In this document: positions 7,829 through 15,617 of the stretch, piece after piece | Numbering within the stretch: position 1 is the first letter of the stretch | How the letters are laid out: every line of letters starts with the position of its first letter | NCBI RefSeq assembly: GCF_003946885.1 | Contig: NZ_RWKQ01000018.1 | Coordinates: 33,574 to 82,017, forward strand | Direction: 5' to 3' | DNA from: Specibacter cremeus | Lineage (GTDB): Bacteria > Actinomycetota > Actinomycetes > Actinomycetales > Micrococcaceae | Length of the DNA: 48,444 nt | Position numbers and translations under genes: made by a program | The notes under the pieces: generated by a model | The model's database searches: none | What the model was told of the DNA's origin: nothing | What the model saw: the letters and a program-made list of their open reading frames with translations, nothing else

Positions 7829-8105
7829 CTATGCGGACTTGAGCCAGGCTTGAAGTGCTTCGCGGACTACTTTACTGCGCTACTTTACTGCGGGTTGAAT
7901 GCTCCTTTTCGGCACGCTGAGAGAGGGCGGCGCTAAGTTCCGGGTCCAACCGGATCGCTGCAATCTCAGCAATTTCAGAACCAATTCGGGGACGCCCGCG
8001 TTTCTTGAGGGCCGCCACGTCATACCCGGCCGCGGCCTCGTCGACTCACCGGCCGATCTGCGCGTCAGTGACCGGCTTGCCGTTCATCATTTCGTTTTCA
8101 CTCAT
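7829..8105 (-). pseudogene. Broken CopG/ribbon-helix-helix antitoxin
   Basis: From the ATG at 8105 the frame reads MSENEMMNGKPVTDAQIGR and then meets TGA where a Trp codon (TGG) would be expected. The same frame then continues AAGYDVAALKKRGRPRIG and AAIRLDPELSAALSQRAEKE, which is a typical RHH antitoxin with its DNA-binding strand. At 7867-7892 a 13-bp unit (CTACTTTACTGCG on the plus strand) is present twice in tandem. Deleting one copy restores the frame VVREALQAWLKSA and the natural TAG at 7829. The gene therefore carries two independent lesions. GAGGAG lies upstream of the ATG, and the toxin relic ends 15 bases before it. Confidence 0.8.
7867..7892. repeat. 13-bp perfect tandem duplication
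   Basis: CTACTTTACTGCG occurs twice without spacer (7867-7879, 7880-7892). It shifts the antitoxin frame by one base. Confidence 0.9.
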
Positions 8106-8224
8106 TGCTGCTGCTCCTCTCATGGCAGTAAGTCCAGATACTCGGCCTGTGCCTTCATTGCGTGGATGACCAGTTCCCTCCCGCTGTCGAAGGTGAGAAC
8201 CACCGTCTCCAGCAGCTGGCCTGT

Positions 8225-8258
8225 GTTGTTGAATCCGAATCGTTGCTGAATCCCAATC
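8225..8258. repeat. 17-bp imperfect tandem duplication
   Basis: Two adjacent 17-base units (8225-8241 and 8242-8258) differ at two positions. It lies in the toxin relic and breaks its frame. Confidence 0.8.
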
Positions 8259-8280
8259 GTGGTTCCCGTCCGGGGTTTTC

Positions 8281-8302
8281 CACGTCCAAATCACGTCCAA
8301 GT
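8281..8302. repeat. 11-bp near-perfect tandem duplication
   Basis: CACGTCCAAAT followed directly by CACGTCCAAGT, in the toxin relic. It breaks the frame between residues AIDLD and the downstream half. Confidence 0.8.
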
Positions 8303-8452
8303 CAATGGCTACCAGGTACTCGGTCGCCGCCAGCATCGCGTCTTCGGCGCGACTGCCCGGCGTCCTCGGGGTGGGCGAGGAGGGTATTGAGATGCCGGCG
8401 GCCACCGCACACCTCCAACGTGAGGTTGATCGGGCAACCCGAGCGCCAAGAG

Positions 8453-8458
8453 TATAGT
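8453..8458 (+). promoter_or_regulatory. -10 element upstream of leader ORF and SnoaL-like gene
   Basis: TATAGT matches the TATAAT consensus at five of six positions and sits 35 bases before the leader ATG. A TTGATC lies 21 bases upstream, longer than the ideal spacing, so the -35 is uncertain. Confidence 0.4.
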
Positions 8459-8492
8459 CCAGGTACCCGCAACTACGGCGTTGGAGGAAATC

Positions 8493-8540
8493 ATGAGTCG
8501 GGCAAACCTCATCCCGGAGCCATCCCAGGAGGCCACGTGA
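8493..8540 (+). CDS. 15-residue leader peptide ORF translationally coupled to the SnoaL-like gene
   Basis: The ORF encodes MSRANLIPEPSQEAT. It has its own strong ribosome binding site (GGAGG seven bases before the ATG). Its stop overlaps the next start as TGATG (stop 8538-8540, ATG 8540). The overlap plus the good ribosome binding site suggests that it is translated and couples ribosomes into the downstream gene. Whether the peptide has a role is unknown. It does not contain an obvious run of one amino acid as attenuator peptides do. Confidence 0.5.
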   Translation: MSRANLIPEPSQEAT

Positions 8541-8905
8541 TGTCAGAGAACAAGAAAACGGTCGAGAGGTACATCGACGGTTTCAACAAGTCCGATCACG
8601 GGCAGGTCCTGTCGTGTCTGACCGACGACATCCAGTGGACGGTGTTCGGGGCCTACCGGCTCAGCGGCAAGGAAGCCTACGACAACGAAATCGAGAACCC
8701 GGCCTTCGCCGGCAGCCCCGCGCTCACCATCACGCGGATGGTTGAAGAGAACGGCGTCGTGATGGCGGAACTGACCGGCGAGGTACGCCGCGCCAGCGGT
8801 GAACTCATGAAGATGGCCATGGGCGAAGTCTTCATCATGCGCGACGCCAAGATCGCTGAACGCCGCGCCTACGTCATCGAGCTCAAGGAGAACGACTACA
8901 TGTGA
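8540..8905 (+). CDS. SnoaL-like / NTF2-fold protein
   Basis: A 121-residue protein of the NTF2-like (SnoaL/ketosteroid-isomerase) fold: KKTVERYIDGFNKSDHGQVL forms the first helix pair, CLTDDIQWTVFGAYRLSGKEAY the pocket rim, and two beta-hairpins follow (MVMAELTGEV-like and MGEVFIMRDAKIAERRAYVIEL). Members are isomerases, cyclases or ligand-binding proteins in the cytoplasm. No catalytic Asp/His pair can be assigned confidently. AGGAGG lies seven bases upstream of the ATG. A GTG directly before it is an alternative start. It is the only gene in its unit apart from the leader ORF. Confidence 0.75.
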   Translation: MSENKKTVERYIDGFNKSDHGQVLSCLTDDIQWTVFGAYRLSGKEAYDNEIENPAFAGSPALTITRMVEENGVVMAELTGEVRRASGELMKMAMGEVFIMRDAKIAERRAYVIELKENDYM

Positions 8906-9037
8906 CCACACCACGGGTTCGGCCGCCGGGGCCCAGTTGCACCGGCAGGACGGCGTCGATCACGGCAAGACCGGCGGGAGCCGAGCCTCGGGCCGGGTAC
9001 GGATGGCAAGTACCCATCCAGGATGGCACTGCGTGGG

Positions 9038-9043
9038 ATAATC
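9038..9043 (+). promoter_or_regulatory. Probable -10 element for the DUF998 gene
   Basis: GATAAT in the context TGGGATAATC, 57 bases before the chosen start codon. No convincing -35 is seen. Confidence 0.3.
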
Positions 9044-9099
9044 GGTGTGGGCCGCGTCGGGATTCTTCGGATCGCGCCGCGGGCCGGAAGAGAGCCGTG

Positions 9100-9864
9100 A
9101 TGGCCGACAATCATCCACATCCCAAGGAACCGAGCCGCCACGGTGTGACGTCGGGCCCGTCCCTACCGGCCGCCGCCCGGGCCTCGCCGGAACGCGGCGG
9201 ATTCGATGGCGCGTCCCGTTCCCCGGGGATTGTGCGGCTGCTGGCCGTGATCGCCGTCGCCGAACTGGCGTTCACCGCCGCGTACTGGATCGAGGGCTTC
9301 ACCCGGCCTGGCTACAACTGGCCGGCGGAGTCCATGAGCCTGCTCAGTCTCGGCCCGGGCGGATGGATGATGCAAATCAACTGCGTGGCACTGGGGGTGC
9401 TGAGCCTGGGGGCGGCTCTCGTGTGGCGGAGGATTCTGCGGCCCGGACGAGCGGCGGCGGCCTTCCCGATCTGCCAGGCGCTGCTCGGGATCGGCCTGCT
9501 CGGCATCGGGCTCTTCTCCCAAGACCCGACAGCGGCGTATCCACCCGGCGGCCAGGTGCCGGTCATCCCCAGCCTGCACGGCGATCTGCACAATGTGTTC
9601 GCCGGAATCGCGGTCACGGCCATCGCGGTGTCGGCTTTCGCACTGGCCAGGCGCCTCGCGGTCGAACCCGGTTGGGGCGCACCCTGGGCGGCCTATGCGG
9701 TGGCCACCGGGATCATGACCGTCGGCTTCATGACCGGCTTTGGGGTAGCAGGTGGCCAGGGCGGGTTCGCCGGCCTGTTCGAGCGTCTGGCCATCGGCGT
9801 TGGCCTCCCGCTGCTCGGCGCCGTCGTCACCGCCCGACTGCTCTGGCAGGCCCGCGGCCGTTGA
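9100..9864 (+). CDS. DUF998-family integral membrane protein
   Basis: A 254-residue protein. After a polar, Pro/Ser-rich N-terminus of about 45 residues, hydrophobic segments appear at roughly IVRLLAVIAVAELAFTAAYW, GWMMQINCVALGVLSLGAAL, ICQALLGIGLLGIGLFS, LHNVFAGIAVTAIAVSAFAL, WAAYAVATGIMTVGFMTGF and LAIGVGLPLLGAVVTARLLW, giving six transmembrane helices. The FSQDPTAAYPPG and LHGDLHNVFAG loops are the features of DUF998 proteins, whose function is unknown. The start is taken at the ATG at 9100 (a GTG directly precedes it); the long upstream open frame looks non-coding. A very strong hairpin terminator follows at 9911. Confidence 0.75.
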   Translation: MADNHPHPKEPSRHGVTSGPSLPAAARASPERGGFDGASRSPGIVRLLAVIAVAELAFTAAYWIEGFTRPGYNWPAESMSLLSLGPGGWMMQINCVALGVLSLGAALVWRRILRPGRAAAAFPICQALLGIGLLGIGLFSQDPTAAYPPGGQVPVIPSLHGDLHNVFAGIAVTAIAVSAFALARRLAVEPGWGAPWAAYAVATGIMTVGFMTGFGVAGGQGGFAGLFERLAIGVGLPLLGAVVTARLLWQARGR

Positions 9865-9910
9865 CGCGCACGGGCCCACGCCCCCCGGTCGAGCTGGAAC
9901 GGTTCCCGGG

Positions 9911-9954
9911 TGCCGGATGAAGGCCCCAACCTGGACAGGGGCCTTCATCCGGCA
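9911..9954. terminator. Bidirectional terminator, perfect 17-bp stem
   Basis: TGCCGGATGAAGGCCCC at 9911-9927 pairs exactly with 9938-9954 around a 10-base loop. It separates the plus-strand DUF998 gene from the convergent minus-strand dehydrogenase gene, so it can serve both. Confidence 0.8.
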
Positions 9955-9972
9955 AGTGGGACGGCGTGGGGA

Positions 9973-11373
9973 TTACTCGCCGATGTAGAACAGGCGCTTG
10001 TTGACGAACTCGTCCATGCCCAGCGGGCCCAGCTCGCGGCCGAAACCGGAGCGCTTGACACCGCCGAACGGCATGTCGGCGCCCTCGCCGGCGTACGCGT
10101 TCACGTTAGACATGCCCGTTTCCAGGCGCTCGGCCACCTTGCGGGCGCGTGCCTCGTCGGTGCTGAACACGGCGCCGCCGAGCCCGTAGGGGGTGTCGTT
10201 GGCCAACGCGAGCGCCTCGTCGTCGCTGGTCACCTTGTAGACCACGGCAACCGGGCCGAACAGCTCCTCGTAGTAGGCGCGCATCTCCTTGGTGACCCCG
10301 GAGAGCACGGCCGGCTCGATATATGCGGCCGGGCCGTCCATCAGGCGGCCACCGGCGTGCAGCGTGGCGCCCTTGTCAACGGCGTCCTGCAGCTGGGCGG
10401 CCAGGCCCTCGGCCGCGACCCGCGAGGACAGCGGGGCGAACGTGCCCTCCGCCTCCTCGGACGGGCTGCCCGGGACCAGGCCCTGGGCCTGGTTCGCGAG
10501 CTCGCCGACGAACTCGTCGAAGATGTCGTCCATGACGATCATGCGCTTGTTGGAGTTGCAGGCCTGGCCGGTGTTCTCCATGCGCACGCCCCACGCGTCG
10601 GCCGCGGCGGCCTTCACGTCGGCGGCATCGAGGATCACGTACGGGTCGGAGCCGCCCAGTTCCAGCACGGCCTTCTTCAGGTTGCGTCCGGCGATCTCAC
10701 CGATCTTCGACCCGGCCCGCTCGGAGCCGGTCAGCGACACGCCCTGGAGGCGCGGGTCGGCGATGATGTCGGCGATCTGGTCGTGCGTGGCGAACAGGTT
10801 GATGTAGGTGCCGGCCGGCACGCCGGCGTCGTCCATGATCGACTGGATGGCCAGTGCGGACTTCGGGCACGACTCGGCGTGCTTGAGGATGATGGTGTTG
10901 CCCAGCATCAGGTTGGGCGCGGCAAAGCGGGCCACCTGGTAGTACGGGTAGTTCCACGGCATGATGCCCAGCAGCGGCCCGACCGGAAGCTTCTGGATCA
11001 CGGCCCGGCCGCCGCCGATCGGCGTGATCGGCTGGTCCGCGGCCAACTCGGGGCCGTTCGTGGCAAAGTACTCGAAGATGTCCTCGCAGAACTCGGCCTC
11101 ACCCTTGGCCTGGGAGGCCGGCTTGCCCATCTCCTCGGTGATGATGGCGCCCAGCTCGGCGGCACGTTCGCCGAAGAGCTGGCCGACGCGTGCGACGATC
11201 TTGGCGCGGTCGGCGATCGGCACTTCCTTCCACAGTGCATAGGCCTGGTGGGAGGACTCCAATGCGGCCTGGATCTCCGCGTCGGTGGCGGTGGGGAACG
11301 TCTGCACAACTTCGCCGGTGGCAGGGTTCAACACGCGGTAGCCCAATGGCTGAGATGCGGCGGTGGTGGTCAC
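9973..11373 (-). CDS. gabD: Succinate-semialdehyde dehydrogenase (NAD(P)+)
   Basis: A 466-residue aldehyde dehydrogenase. PWNYPYYQ (about residue 140) is the cofactor-site motif, LELGGSDP carries the catalytic Glu, and GQACNSNKR the nucleophilic Cys. The C-terminus shows MPFGGVKRSGFGREL. The length (about 460) and the GQACNSNKR context match the Sad/GabD1-type SSADH group rather than the longer betaine-aldehyde type. It would oxidise succinate semialdehyde to succinate, the last step of GABA breakdown. That fits the polyamine island about 17 kb away, although it is a separate transcription unit here. The start is ATG 11373, with GGAG-like sequence upstream. Confidence 0.85.
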   Translation of the reverse strand: MTTTAASQPLGYRVLNPATGEVVQTFPTATDAEIQAALESSHQAYALWKEVPIADRAKIVARVGQLFGERAAELGAIITEEMGKPASQAKGEAEFCEDIFEYFATNGPELAADQPITPIGGGRAVIQKLPVGPLLGIMPWNYPYYQVARFAAPNLMLGNTIILKHAESCPKSALAIQSIMDDAGVPAGTYINLFATHDQIADIIADPRLQGVSLTGSERAGSKIGEIAGRNLKKAVLELGGSDPYVILDAADVKAAAADAWGVRMENTGQACNSNKRMIVMDDIFDEFVGELANQAQGLVPGSPSEEAEGTFAPLSSRVAAEGLAAQLQDAVDKGATLHAGGRLMDGPAAYIEPAVLSGVTKEMRAYYEELFGPVAVVYKVTSDDEALALANDTPYGLGGAVFSTDEARARKVAERLETGMSNVNAYAGEGADMPFGGVKRSGFGRELGPLGMDEFVNKRLFYIGE

Positions 11374-11472
11374 GGCCGTGCTCCTTACGTGGTCGTCGGA
11401 TCGGCGGACGCTCAGTGTCGCGCCGGTTACACCCTCATCATGTCGCGAAGTTGCCCCAGCATGAAATCACCA

Positions 11473-11493
11473 CGCGGAAATTGGTGTTCCGCG
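11473..11493. promoter_or_regulatory. Inverted repeat upstream of gabD
   Basis: CGCGGAA (11473-11479) and TTCCGCG (11487-11493) flank seven bases. It is 100 bases before the gabD start and 14 bases past the end of the preceding gene, so it is either an operator or a weak terminator. Confidence 0.35.
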
Positions 11494-11506
11494 CGGATTC
11501 CACCGG

Positions 11507-12076
11507 TCAGTGCCGCCGCTCCCCGCCCAATCCGTAGTGCAGGTGGACAGTTCCGTTGGAAAAACGTTGTTCATCGAACAGTTGCAAATTCAGCCGGACA
11601 CCCTGCGGCAGCCACGGCGTGCCGCCGCCGACGATGACGGGACAGACGAATACATGCACGTCGTCCACCAGGCCGGCCGCGAGCGCCTGTCCGGCGAGCC
11701 CCGGCCCGCTGACGGACACGTTCGCCGCCGCGGACTCCACGAGGCCGGCGACGAGAGCCGGGTCGAAGCGCCGCTCCAGGCGGGTGCGAGCCGTGGCCAC
11801 GGACGGCAGCGTCGTCGAGAACACCACCTTGTCGGCGGCGCGCCAGATCCGCCCGAAGTCCCGCGCGACCGCCGGCTGCCCGTCGTCGTCCATCGTCTCC
11901 CAGGCGCTCATCACCTGGTACATGCGCCGACCGTACAGGTGCGTGCCGATGCCGCGTACCAGGTCGTTGACGAACGCGTGCACCTGCGCGTCGGGGGCGC
12001 TCCAGTCGAAGCTGCCGTCAGCGTCCGCGACGTAGCCGTCCAGCGACGTGATGGCCGCGTACACGAGCCTGCCCAT
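11507..12076 (-). CDS. Dihydrofolate reductase-family (RibD C-terminal domain) protein
   Basis: A 189-residue protein that begins MGRLVYAAITSLDGYVAD, the first strand and SLDGY motif of the RibD-C/YyaP-type reductases. HLYGRRMYQVMSAWE, KVVFSTTL, VSVSGPGLAGQALAAGLVDDV and VFVCPVIVGGGTPWLP complete the fold. A bacterial NADPH-dependent reductase of unknown substrate is likely. The frame is open further upstream into the next gene, but the ATG at 12076, eight bases after the stop of the threonylcarbamoyl-AMP synthase homologue, is where homology starts. The two genes are probably one transcript. Confidence 0.85.
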   Translation of the reverse strand: MGRLVYAAITSLDGYVADADGSFDWSAPDAQVHAFVNDLVRGIGTHLYGRRMYQVMSAWETMDDDGQPAVARDFGRIWRAADKVVFSTTLPSVATARTRLERRFDPALVAGLVESAAANVSVSGPGLAGQALAAGLVDDVHVFVCPVIVGGGTPWLPQGVRLNLQLFDEQRFSNGTVHLHYGLGGERRH

Positions 12077-12083
12077 GGCGCCC

Positions 12084-12704
12084 CTATTCAAACCGGGACG
12101 GGTCGCCGGCGCCGCGGCGAACCACCTCGGCCTCGCCGCTGGAAAAGTCGACGACGGTGGTCGGCTCGGTGCCGCAGTCACCGGAATCGACGACGGCGTC
12201 AACCACGTGGTCAAGCCGCTCCTTGATCTCCCAGCCCTGCGTCAACGGCTCCTCCTCGTCGGGCAGCAGCAGCGTGCTGGAGAGCAGCGGCTCACCGAGT
12301 TCGGCCAGCAGCGCCTGCGTGGTGCGGTGGTCGGGGATGCGCACGCCGACGGTCTTCTTCTTCGGGTGCAGCATGCGCCGCGGCACCTCGCGGGTGGCGG
12401 GCAGGATGAACGTGTAGCTGCCGGGCGTGACCGCCTTGATGGCGCGGAACACGTCGTTGTCGACCATGACGAACTGGCCCAACTGGGCGAAGTCGCGGCA
12501 CACCAGGGTGAAGTGGTGCTTGTCCGTCAGTGCCCTGATGCCGCGAATCCGGTCCAGCGCGTCCCGGTTGCCCATTTGCGCCCCGAGTGCGTAGCACGAG
12601 TCCGTCGGGTAGGCGACCAGGCCGCCGGCGCGGATCAGCTCGACGACCTTGCCGATGGTGCGCGGCTGCGGGTCGTGCGGATGGACATCGAAAAACCTGG
12701 CCAT
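12084..12704 (-). CDS. L-threonylcarbamoyladenylate synthase family (Sua5/YciO/YrdC)
   Basis: A 206-residue YrdC-domain protein. GGLVAYPTDSCYALGAQ (about 28-44) is the characteristic PTDTVYGL-type strand-loop, IRGIRALTDKHHFTLVCRD follows, and GSYTFILPATREVPRR and VGVRIPDH form the ATP/threonyl-carbamate site. The KHHFTL and HPKKKT variants point to the YciO branch, whose exact role is less certain than that of YrdC/Sua5 in tRNA t6A synthesis. It is cytosolic. It is the first gene of a two-gene minus-strand unit; an RBS-like GGAGG lies just upstream of the ATG. Confidence 0.85.
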   Translation of the reverse strand: MARFFDVHPHDPQPRTIGKVVELIRAGGLVAYPTDSCYALGAQMGNRDALDRIRGIRALTDKHHFTLVCRDFAQLGQFVMVDNDVFRAIKAVTPGSYTFILPATREVPRRMLHPKKKTVGVRIPDHRTTQALLAELGEPLLSSTLLLPDEEEPLTQGWEIKERLDHVVDAVVDSGDCGTEPTTVVDFSSGEAEVVRRGAGDPSRFE

Positions 12705-12752
12705 GTGGCCTCCTTGCGCTCACGCCGCCGGGCCGGCACGCCCGGTGCCGGG

Positions 12753-13094
12753 CTATTCGTGGTGGACGAGTTCGTGATGCACGGCGGACAAATAGACCTC
12801 ATTGCCCTCCACCCGTTCCACGTCGGCCAGGCTCACATACCTGGCGCCACGGCCCGTCACGCGCAGGTAGCCGTGCCGGAACAGGCGCAGGGCCACCACC
12901 TCGGGGACCTTCGGGCTCGGCCCGAAGATGGCATTCAACGTGAGGTTGATGACGTCCTGTGGCGACGCCGCCGCGCGCTCCTCGAAGGCCGCGGCCCGCG
13001 GGTTCGCCGGCTCCACCTGGCTCACCTGGCCGACCGGGTTTCCGTGCGCGTCCAACACCCGCATGCCCTTGGTGACGCTCTCGAAATTGATCAT
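12753..13094 (-). CDS. PRC-barrel / DUF2171-like protein
   Basis: A 113-residue soluble protein. The N-terminal MINFESVTKGMRVLDAHGNPVGQVSQV is the usual small beta-barrel opening of DUF2171/PRC-barrel proteins (G-x-V-x-D-x-x-G-x-x-VG-x-V). The later GYLRVTGRGARYVSLADVERVEGNEVYL supplies the closing strands, and the tail is His-rich (HHELVHHE). Such proteins may link RNA processing, photosystem or membrane assemblies elsewhere; here the role is unknown. The start at 13094 is fixed by AGGAGG eight bases upstream. It is divergent from the penicillin-binding protein gene. Confidence 0.75.
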   Translation of the reverse strand: MINFESVTKGMRVLDAHGNPVGQVSQVEPANPRAAAFEERAAASPQDVINLTLNAIFGPSPKVPEVVALRLFRHGYLRVTGRGARYVSLADVERVEGNEVYLSAVHHELVHHE

Positions 13095-13124
13095 CGTGCC
13101 AACCTCCTCGTGCCTGATAAATGC

Positions 13125-13155
13125 ACTATAGCCACCCATCCCGAAAAACACTCAA
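13125..13155 (-). promoter_or_regulatory. Promoter of the PRC/DUF2171-like gene
   Basis: On the minus strand, TTGAGT (13150-13155) and TATAGT (13125-13130) are separated by 19 bases. The -10 is good and the spacing is long. It lies about 30 bases before the ATG. Confidence 0.4.
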
Positions 13156-13302
13156 GACTTGCCGGGAACGGCGAACCGGTGGCCGCTCGGTGGCGTCCGC
13201 GCATCCAGCACCCAGCTTTCTCCCAAGCTCGTTTGGCATAGTCCAACACGGCACCGCCGACGGCAGACGGGCCAACGCGAGTTGAAGGGTGCTATTTCGA
13301 TC

Positions 13303-15498
13303 ATGGCGGACAGATCCACAGGACCACTCGGGTTGGGCGCCACGGCGCGCCGGTTCCTGCAGCTTTTCGCCGTTTGCGGCCTGTGCGGGGTACTGGTAGC
13401 GGCGCTCTTCGTGCCAGCCGTTGCCGTGGTCGGCGTGACGGCCTCGGACACCTCGAACCTGCTCAACACCCTGCCGGACACTTTGACCGTCACGCCGCCC
13501 GCCCAGGCGACGAAGGTGCTGGCGAACGACGGCTCGGTCATTGCGTCGTTCTATTCGCAGAACCGCCAGGAAATACAGCTGGCGGACATGTCCCCGTACA
13601 TCAAGAACGGGATCGTCGCCATCGAGGACGCCCGGTTCTATGAACACGGCGGCATCGACCCGACGGGCATCCTGCGCGCGCTGGCCGCCACGGTGAGCGG
13701 CGGCCGCGAGGGCGCCTCCACCATCACCCAGCAGTACGTGAACAACGTCATCATCGAACAGCTCGTCGCCGAGGGCAAGGGCGACCAGGCGAAGCTCGGC
13801 AGCCAGAAGACCCTCGTGGACAAGCTGAAGGAGATGAAGCTGGCCATCGGGATGGAGCAGAAATACTCGAAGGACCAGATCCTGCAGGGTTACCTGAACA
13901 TCATCTACTTCGGCAACGGCGCCTACGGCATCCAGGCGGCCGCCAAACTGTACTTCAACGTCTCCGCCAAGGACCTCACCCTGCCCCAGGCAGCCGCCCT
14001 GGCCGGCGTGGTGAACAGCCCCGGCTACTACGACCCGTTGACGCAGCCGGCGCACGTGATCGCCCGGCGCAACGACGTCCTGGCGAAGATGCTCCAGCAG
14101 GGCAAGATCACCACGGCCCAGGAGAAGCAGGCCGCCGCCGCGCCGCTGGCCCTGCACGTGAACAAGCAGGCCCAGGGCTGCGTGGCCGCCAGCACGGCCC
14201 CGTACTTCTGCGACTACATCCAGCAGCTGGTCCTCAACGACCCGGCCTACGGTGCCACGGTCGATGCCCGCACCAAGTTCCTGTACCAGGGCGGGCTGAC
14301 CATCCGGACCACGCTGGACCCAAAACTGCAGGCCGTGGCGCAGCAGCAGGTCGATTCGACCATGGGCGCCACCGACCCGCTGCAGCGCGGCGCCGCCCTG
14401 GTCAGCGTCCAGCCGGGCACCGGCAAGGTGCTCACCATGGCGCAGAACACGAAATACAACCCGGCCGCGGCGCCCGGGAACTACATGGGCAACTTCGCGC
14501 TGCCGGTCAATGACGTCAACGGGCAGCCGCTGCACGGATCCGGCGGGTTCCAGATCGGGTCCACGTTCAAACCGTTCGTGTTCGCCGAATGGCTCAGGAC
14601 AGGGCACTCGATGATGACGCCCATCAATGGCGCCGTGCGGCTCTACCCGTGGGGATACCCGTGGCAGAACTCCTGCGGCGTGACCACCGGCGCGTACGAT
14701 CCGGCGCTGCCCGACTCGCACCTGCTGCCCAATGACGAGCCGAACTACTACTTCGAGCAGAGCGCCATGGAAGGCCTGTACAACTCGATCAACACGGTCA
14801 CCTTCCAGACGGCCACCCAGCTGGACTTCTGCAACATCCAAAAGATGGCCACGGCCGCCGGGATCCTGGACGGCAAAACGAACAAGCCCTATGACCTGTC
14901 CGCAATCGCCAACCTGATCGGCACGCAGGATGTGGCCCCCATCAACATGGCCACGGCGTTCGCCACCTTCGCCAGCGGCGGCATCCGGTGCGAGCCGATC
15001 GCCCTGGCATCCATCACGGACGGCACCGGCAAGTCCTACCCGGTGCCGAGTGCGAACTGCCAGCGCACCATGAGCCAGGACGTGGCCGCCGGGGTCACCT
15101 ACGCGCTGAAGAATGTGCTGACGCGCGGCTCCGGGTACAAGATCCCGGTGGACAAGTCCACCGACATCTTCGCCAAGACCGGGACCAGTGACGGGAACAT
15201 CGAGACCTGGACGGTTGGCGCGACGTCGGGCATCGCCACGGCCTCCTGGTTCGGTAGCTACCAGGGCAACGACGCCAACTGGGTCAACCAGGACATCATG
15301 ATCAACGGCCGGTTCTACACGGTGGTTGACGGCGCCGACCTGGCCGGCGGGCAGTGGGCAGCCCTCATGAACGCCGCGGGCGGCACCTACCCGGGCCAGT
15401 CGTTCGCGCAACCGCCAGCGTCCATGCTGGCCAACACCCCGCCGCTGGTCGCGTCCCCGAACGGGCCGACCCCGGTCCAGTCGAGCCCCGGCGGATAG
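13303..15498 (+). CDS. Class A penicillin-binding protein (transglycosylase-transpeptidase)
   Basis: A 731-residue bifunctional cell-wall synthase. A membrane anchor spans about residues 17-48. The GT51 glycosyltransferase domain follows, with catalytic Glu108 in EDARFYEHGG and GASTITQQYVNN about residue 137. The transpeptidase domain carries the three active-site motifs: S420-T-F-K, S495-I-N and K625-T-G. The C-terminal tail is Pro/Ser-rich. It polymerises lipid II and cross-links peptidoglycan outside the membrane. The start at 13303 gives the usual short cytoplasmic head. The ribosome binding site GAAGGG is somewhat distant, so the start is slightly uncertain. It stands alone, with a repeat element directly after its stop. 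Confidence 0.9.
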   Translation: MADRSTGPLGLGATARRFLQLFAVCGLCGVLVAALFVPAVAVVGVTASDTSNLLNTLPDTLTVTPPAQATKVLANDGSVIASFYSQNRQEIQLADMSPYIKNGIVAIEDARFYEHGGIDPTGILRALAATVSGGREGASTITQQYVNNVIIEQLVAEGKGDQAKLGSQKTLVDKLKEMKLAIGMEQKYSKDQILQGYLNIIYFGNGAYGIQAAAKLYFNVSAKDLTLPQAAALAGVVNSPGYYDPLTQPAHVIARRNDVLAKMLQQGKITTAQEKQAAAAPLALHVNKQAQGCVAASTAPYFCDYIQQLVLNDPAYGATVDARTKFLYQGGLTIRTTLDPKLQAVAQQQVDSTMGATDPLQRGAALVSVQPGTGKVLTMAQNTKYNPAAAPGNYMGNFALPVNDVNGQPLHGSGGFQIGSTFKPFVFAEWLRTGHSMMTPINGAVRLYPWGYPWQNSCGVTTGAYDPALPDSHLLPNDEPNYYFEQSAMEGLYNSINTVTFQTATQLDFCNIQKMATAAGILDGKTNKPYDLSAIANLIGTQDVAPINMATAFATFASGGIRCEPIALASITDGTGKSYPVPSANCQRTMSQDVAAGVTYALKNVLTRGSGYKIPVDKSTDIFAKTGTSDGNIETWTVGATSGIATASWFGSYQGNDANWVNQDIMINGRFYTVVDGADLAGGQWAALMNAAGGTYPGQSFAQPPASMLANTPPLVASPNGPTPVQSSPGG

Positions 15499-15511
15499 GC
15501 CGATCCCGGCC

Positions 15512-15603
15512 CGGTGATTGAGCCCGTCGAAATCCCGGTGATTGAGCGCGTCGAAATCACCTCGGGTCTCGACAAGCTCGACCACCGACAAGCTCGACCA
15601 CCG
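15512..15603. repeat. Intergenic palindromic repeat cluster (GGTGRTYGAGC-type)
   Basis: Two direct copies of a unit like GGTGATTGAGCCCGTCGAAA are followed by inverted copies GGTCTCGACAAGCTCGACCA and a further partial copy. The cluster fills the gap between two convergent genes and can fold into hairpins, so it may act as terminator. The same unit family recurs inside the urease operon at 23684-23770. Confidence 0.75.
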
Positions 15604-15617
15604 CACCCGAGAACTCG

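Larger units (their letters stand above)
8120..8405 (-). pseudogene. Broken toxin gene of the same toxin-antitoxin operon
   Basis: The frame opens at GTG 8405 behind GGAGG and gives EDAMLAATEYLVAIDLD. The 3' end, in another frame, gives GQLLETVVLTFDSGRELV followed by IHAMKAQAEYLDLLP and a TGA at 8120. This looks like the small toxins that commonly precede CopG antitoxins in Arthrobacter-type genomes. Two near-perfect tandem duplications split it: an 11-bp unit at 8281-8302 and a 17-bp unit at 8225-8258. Removing one copy of each gives a continuous reading (ENPGREPRLGF then NNTGQLLE). The first ~18 residues do not resemble the family and may also be altered. Confidence 0.7.
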
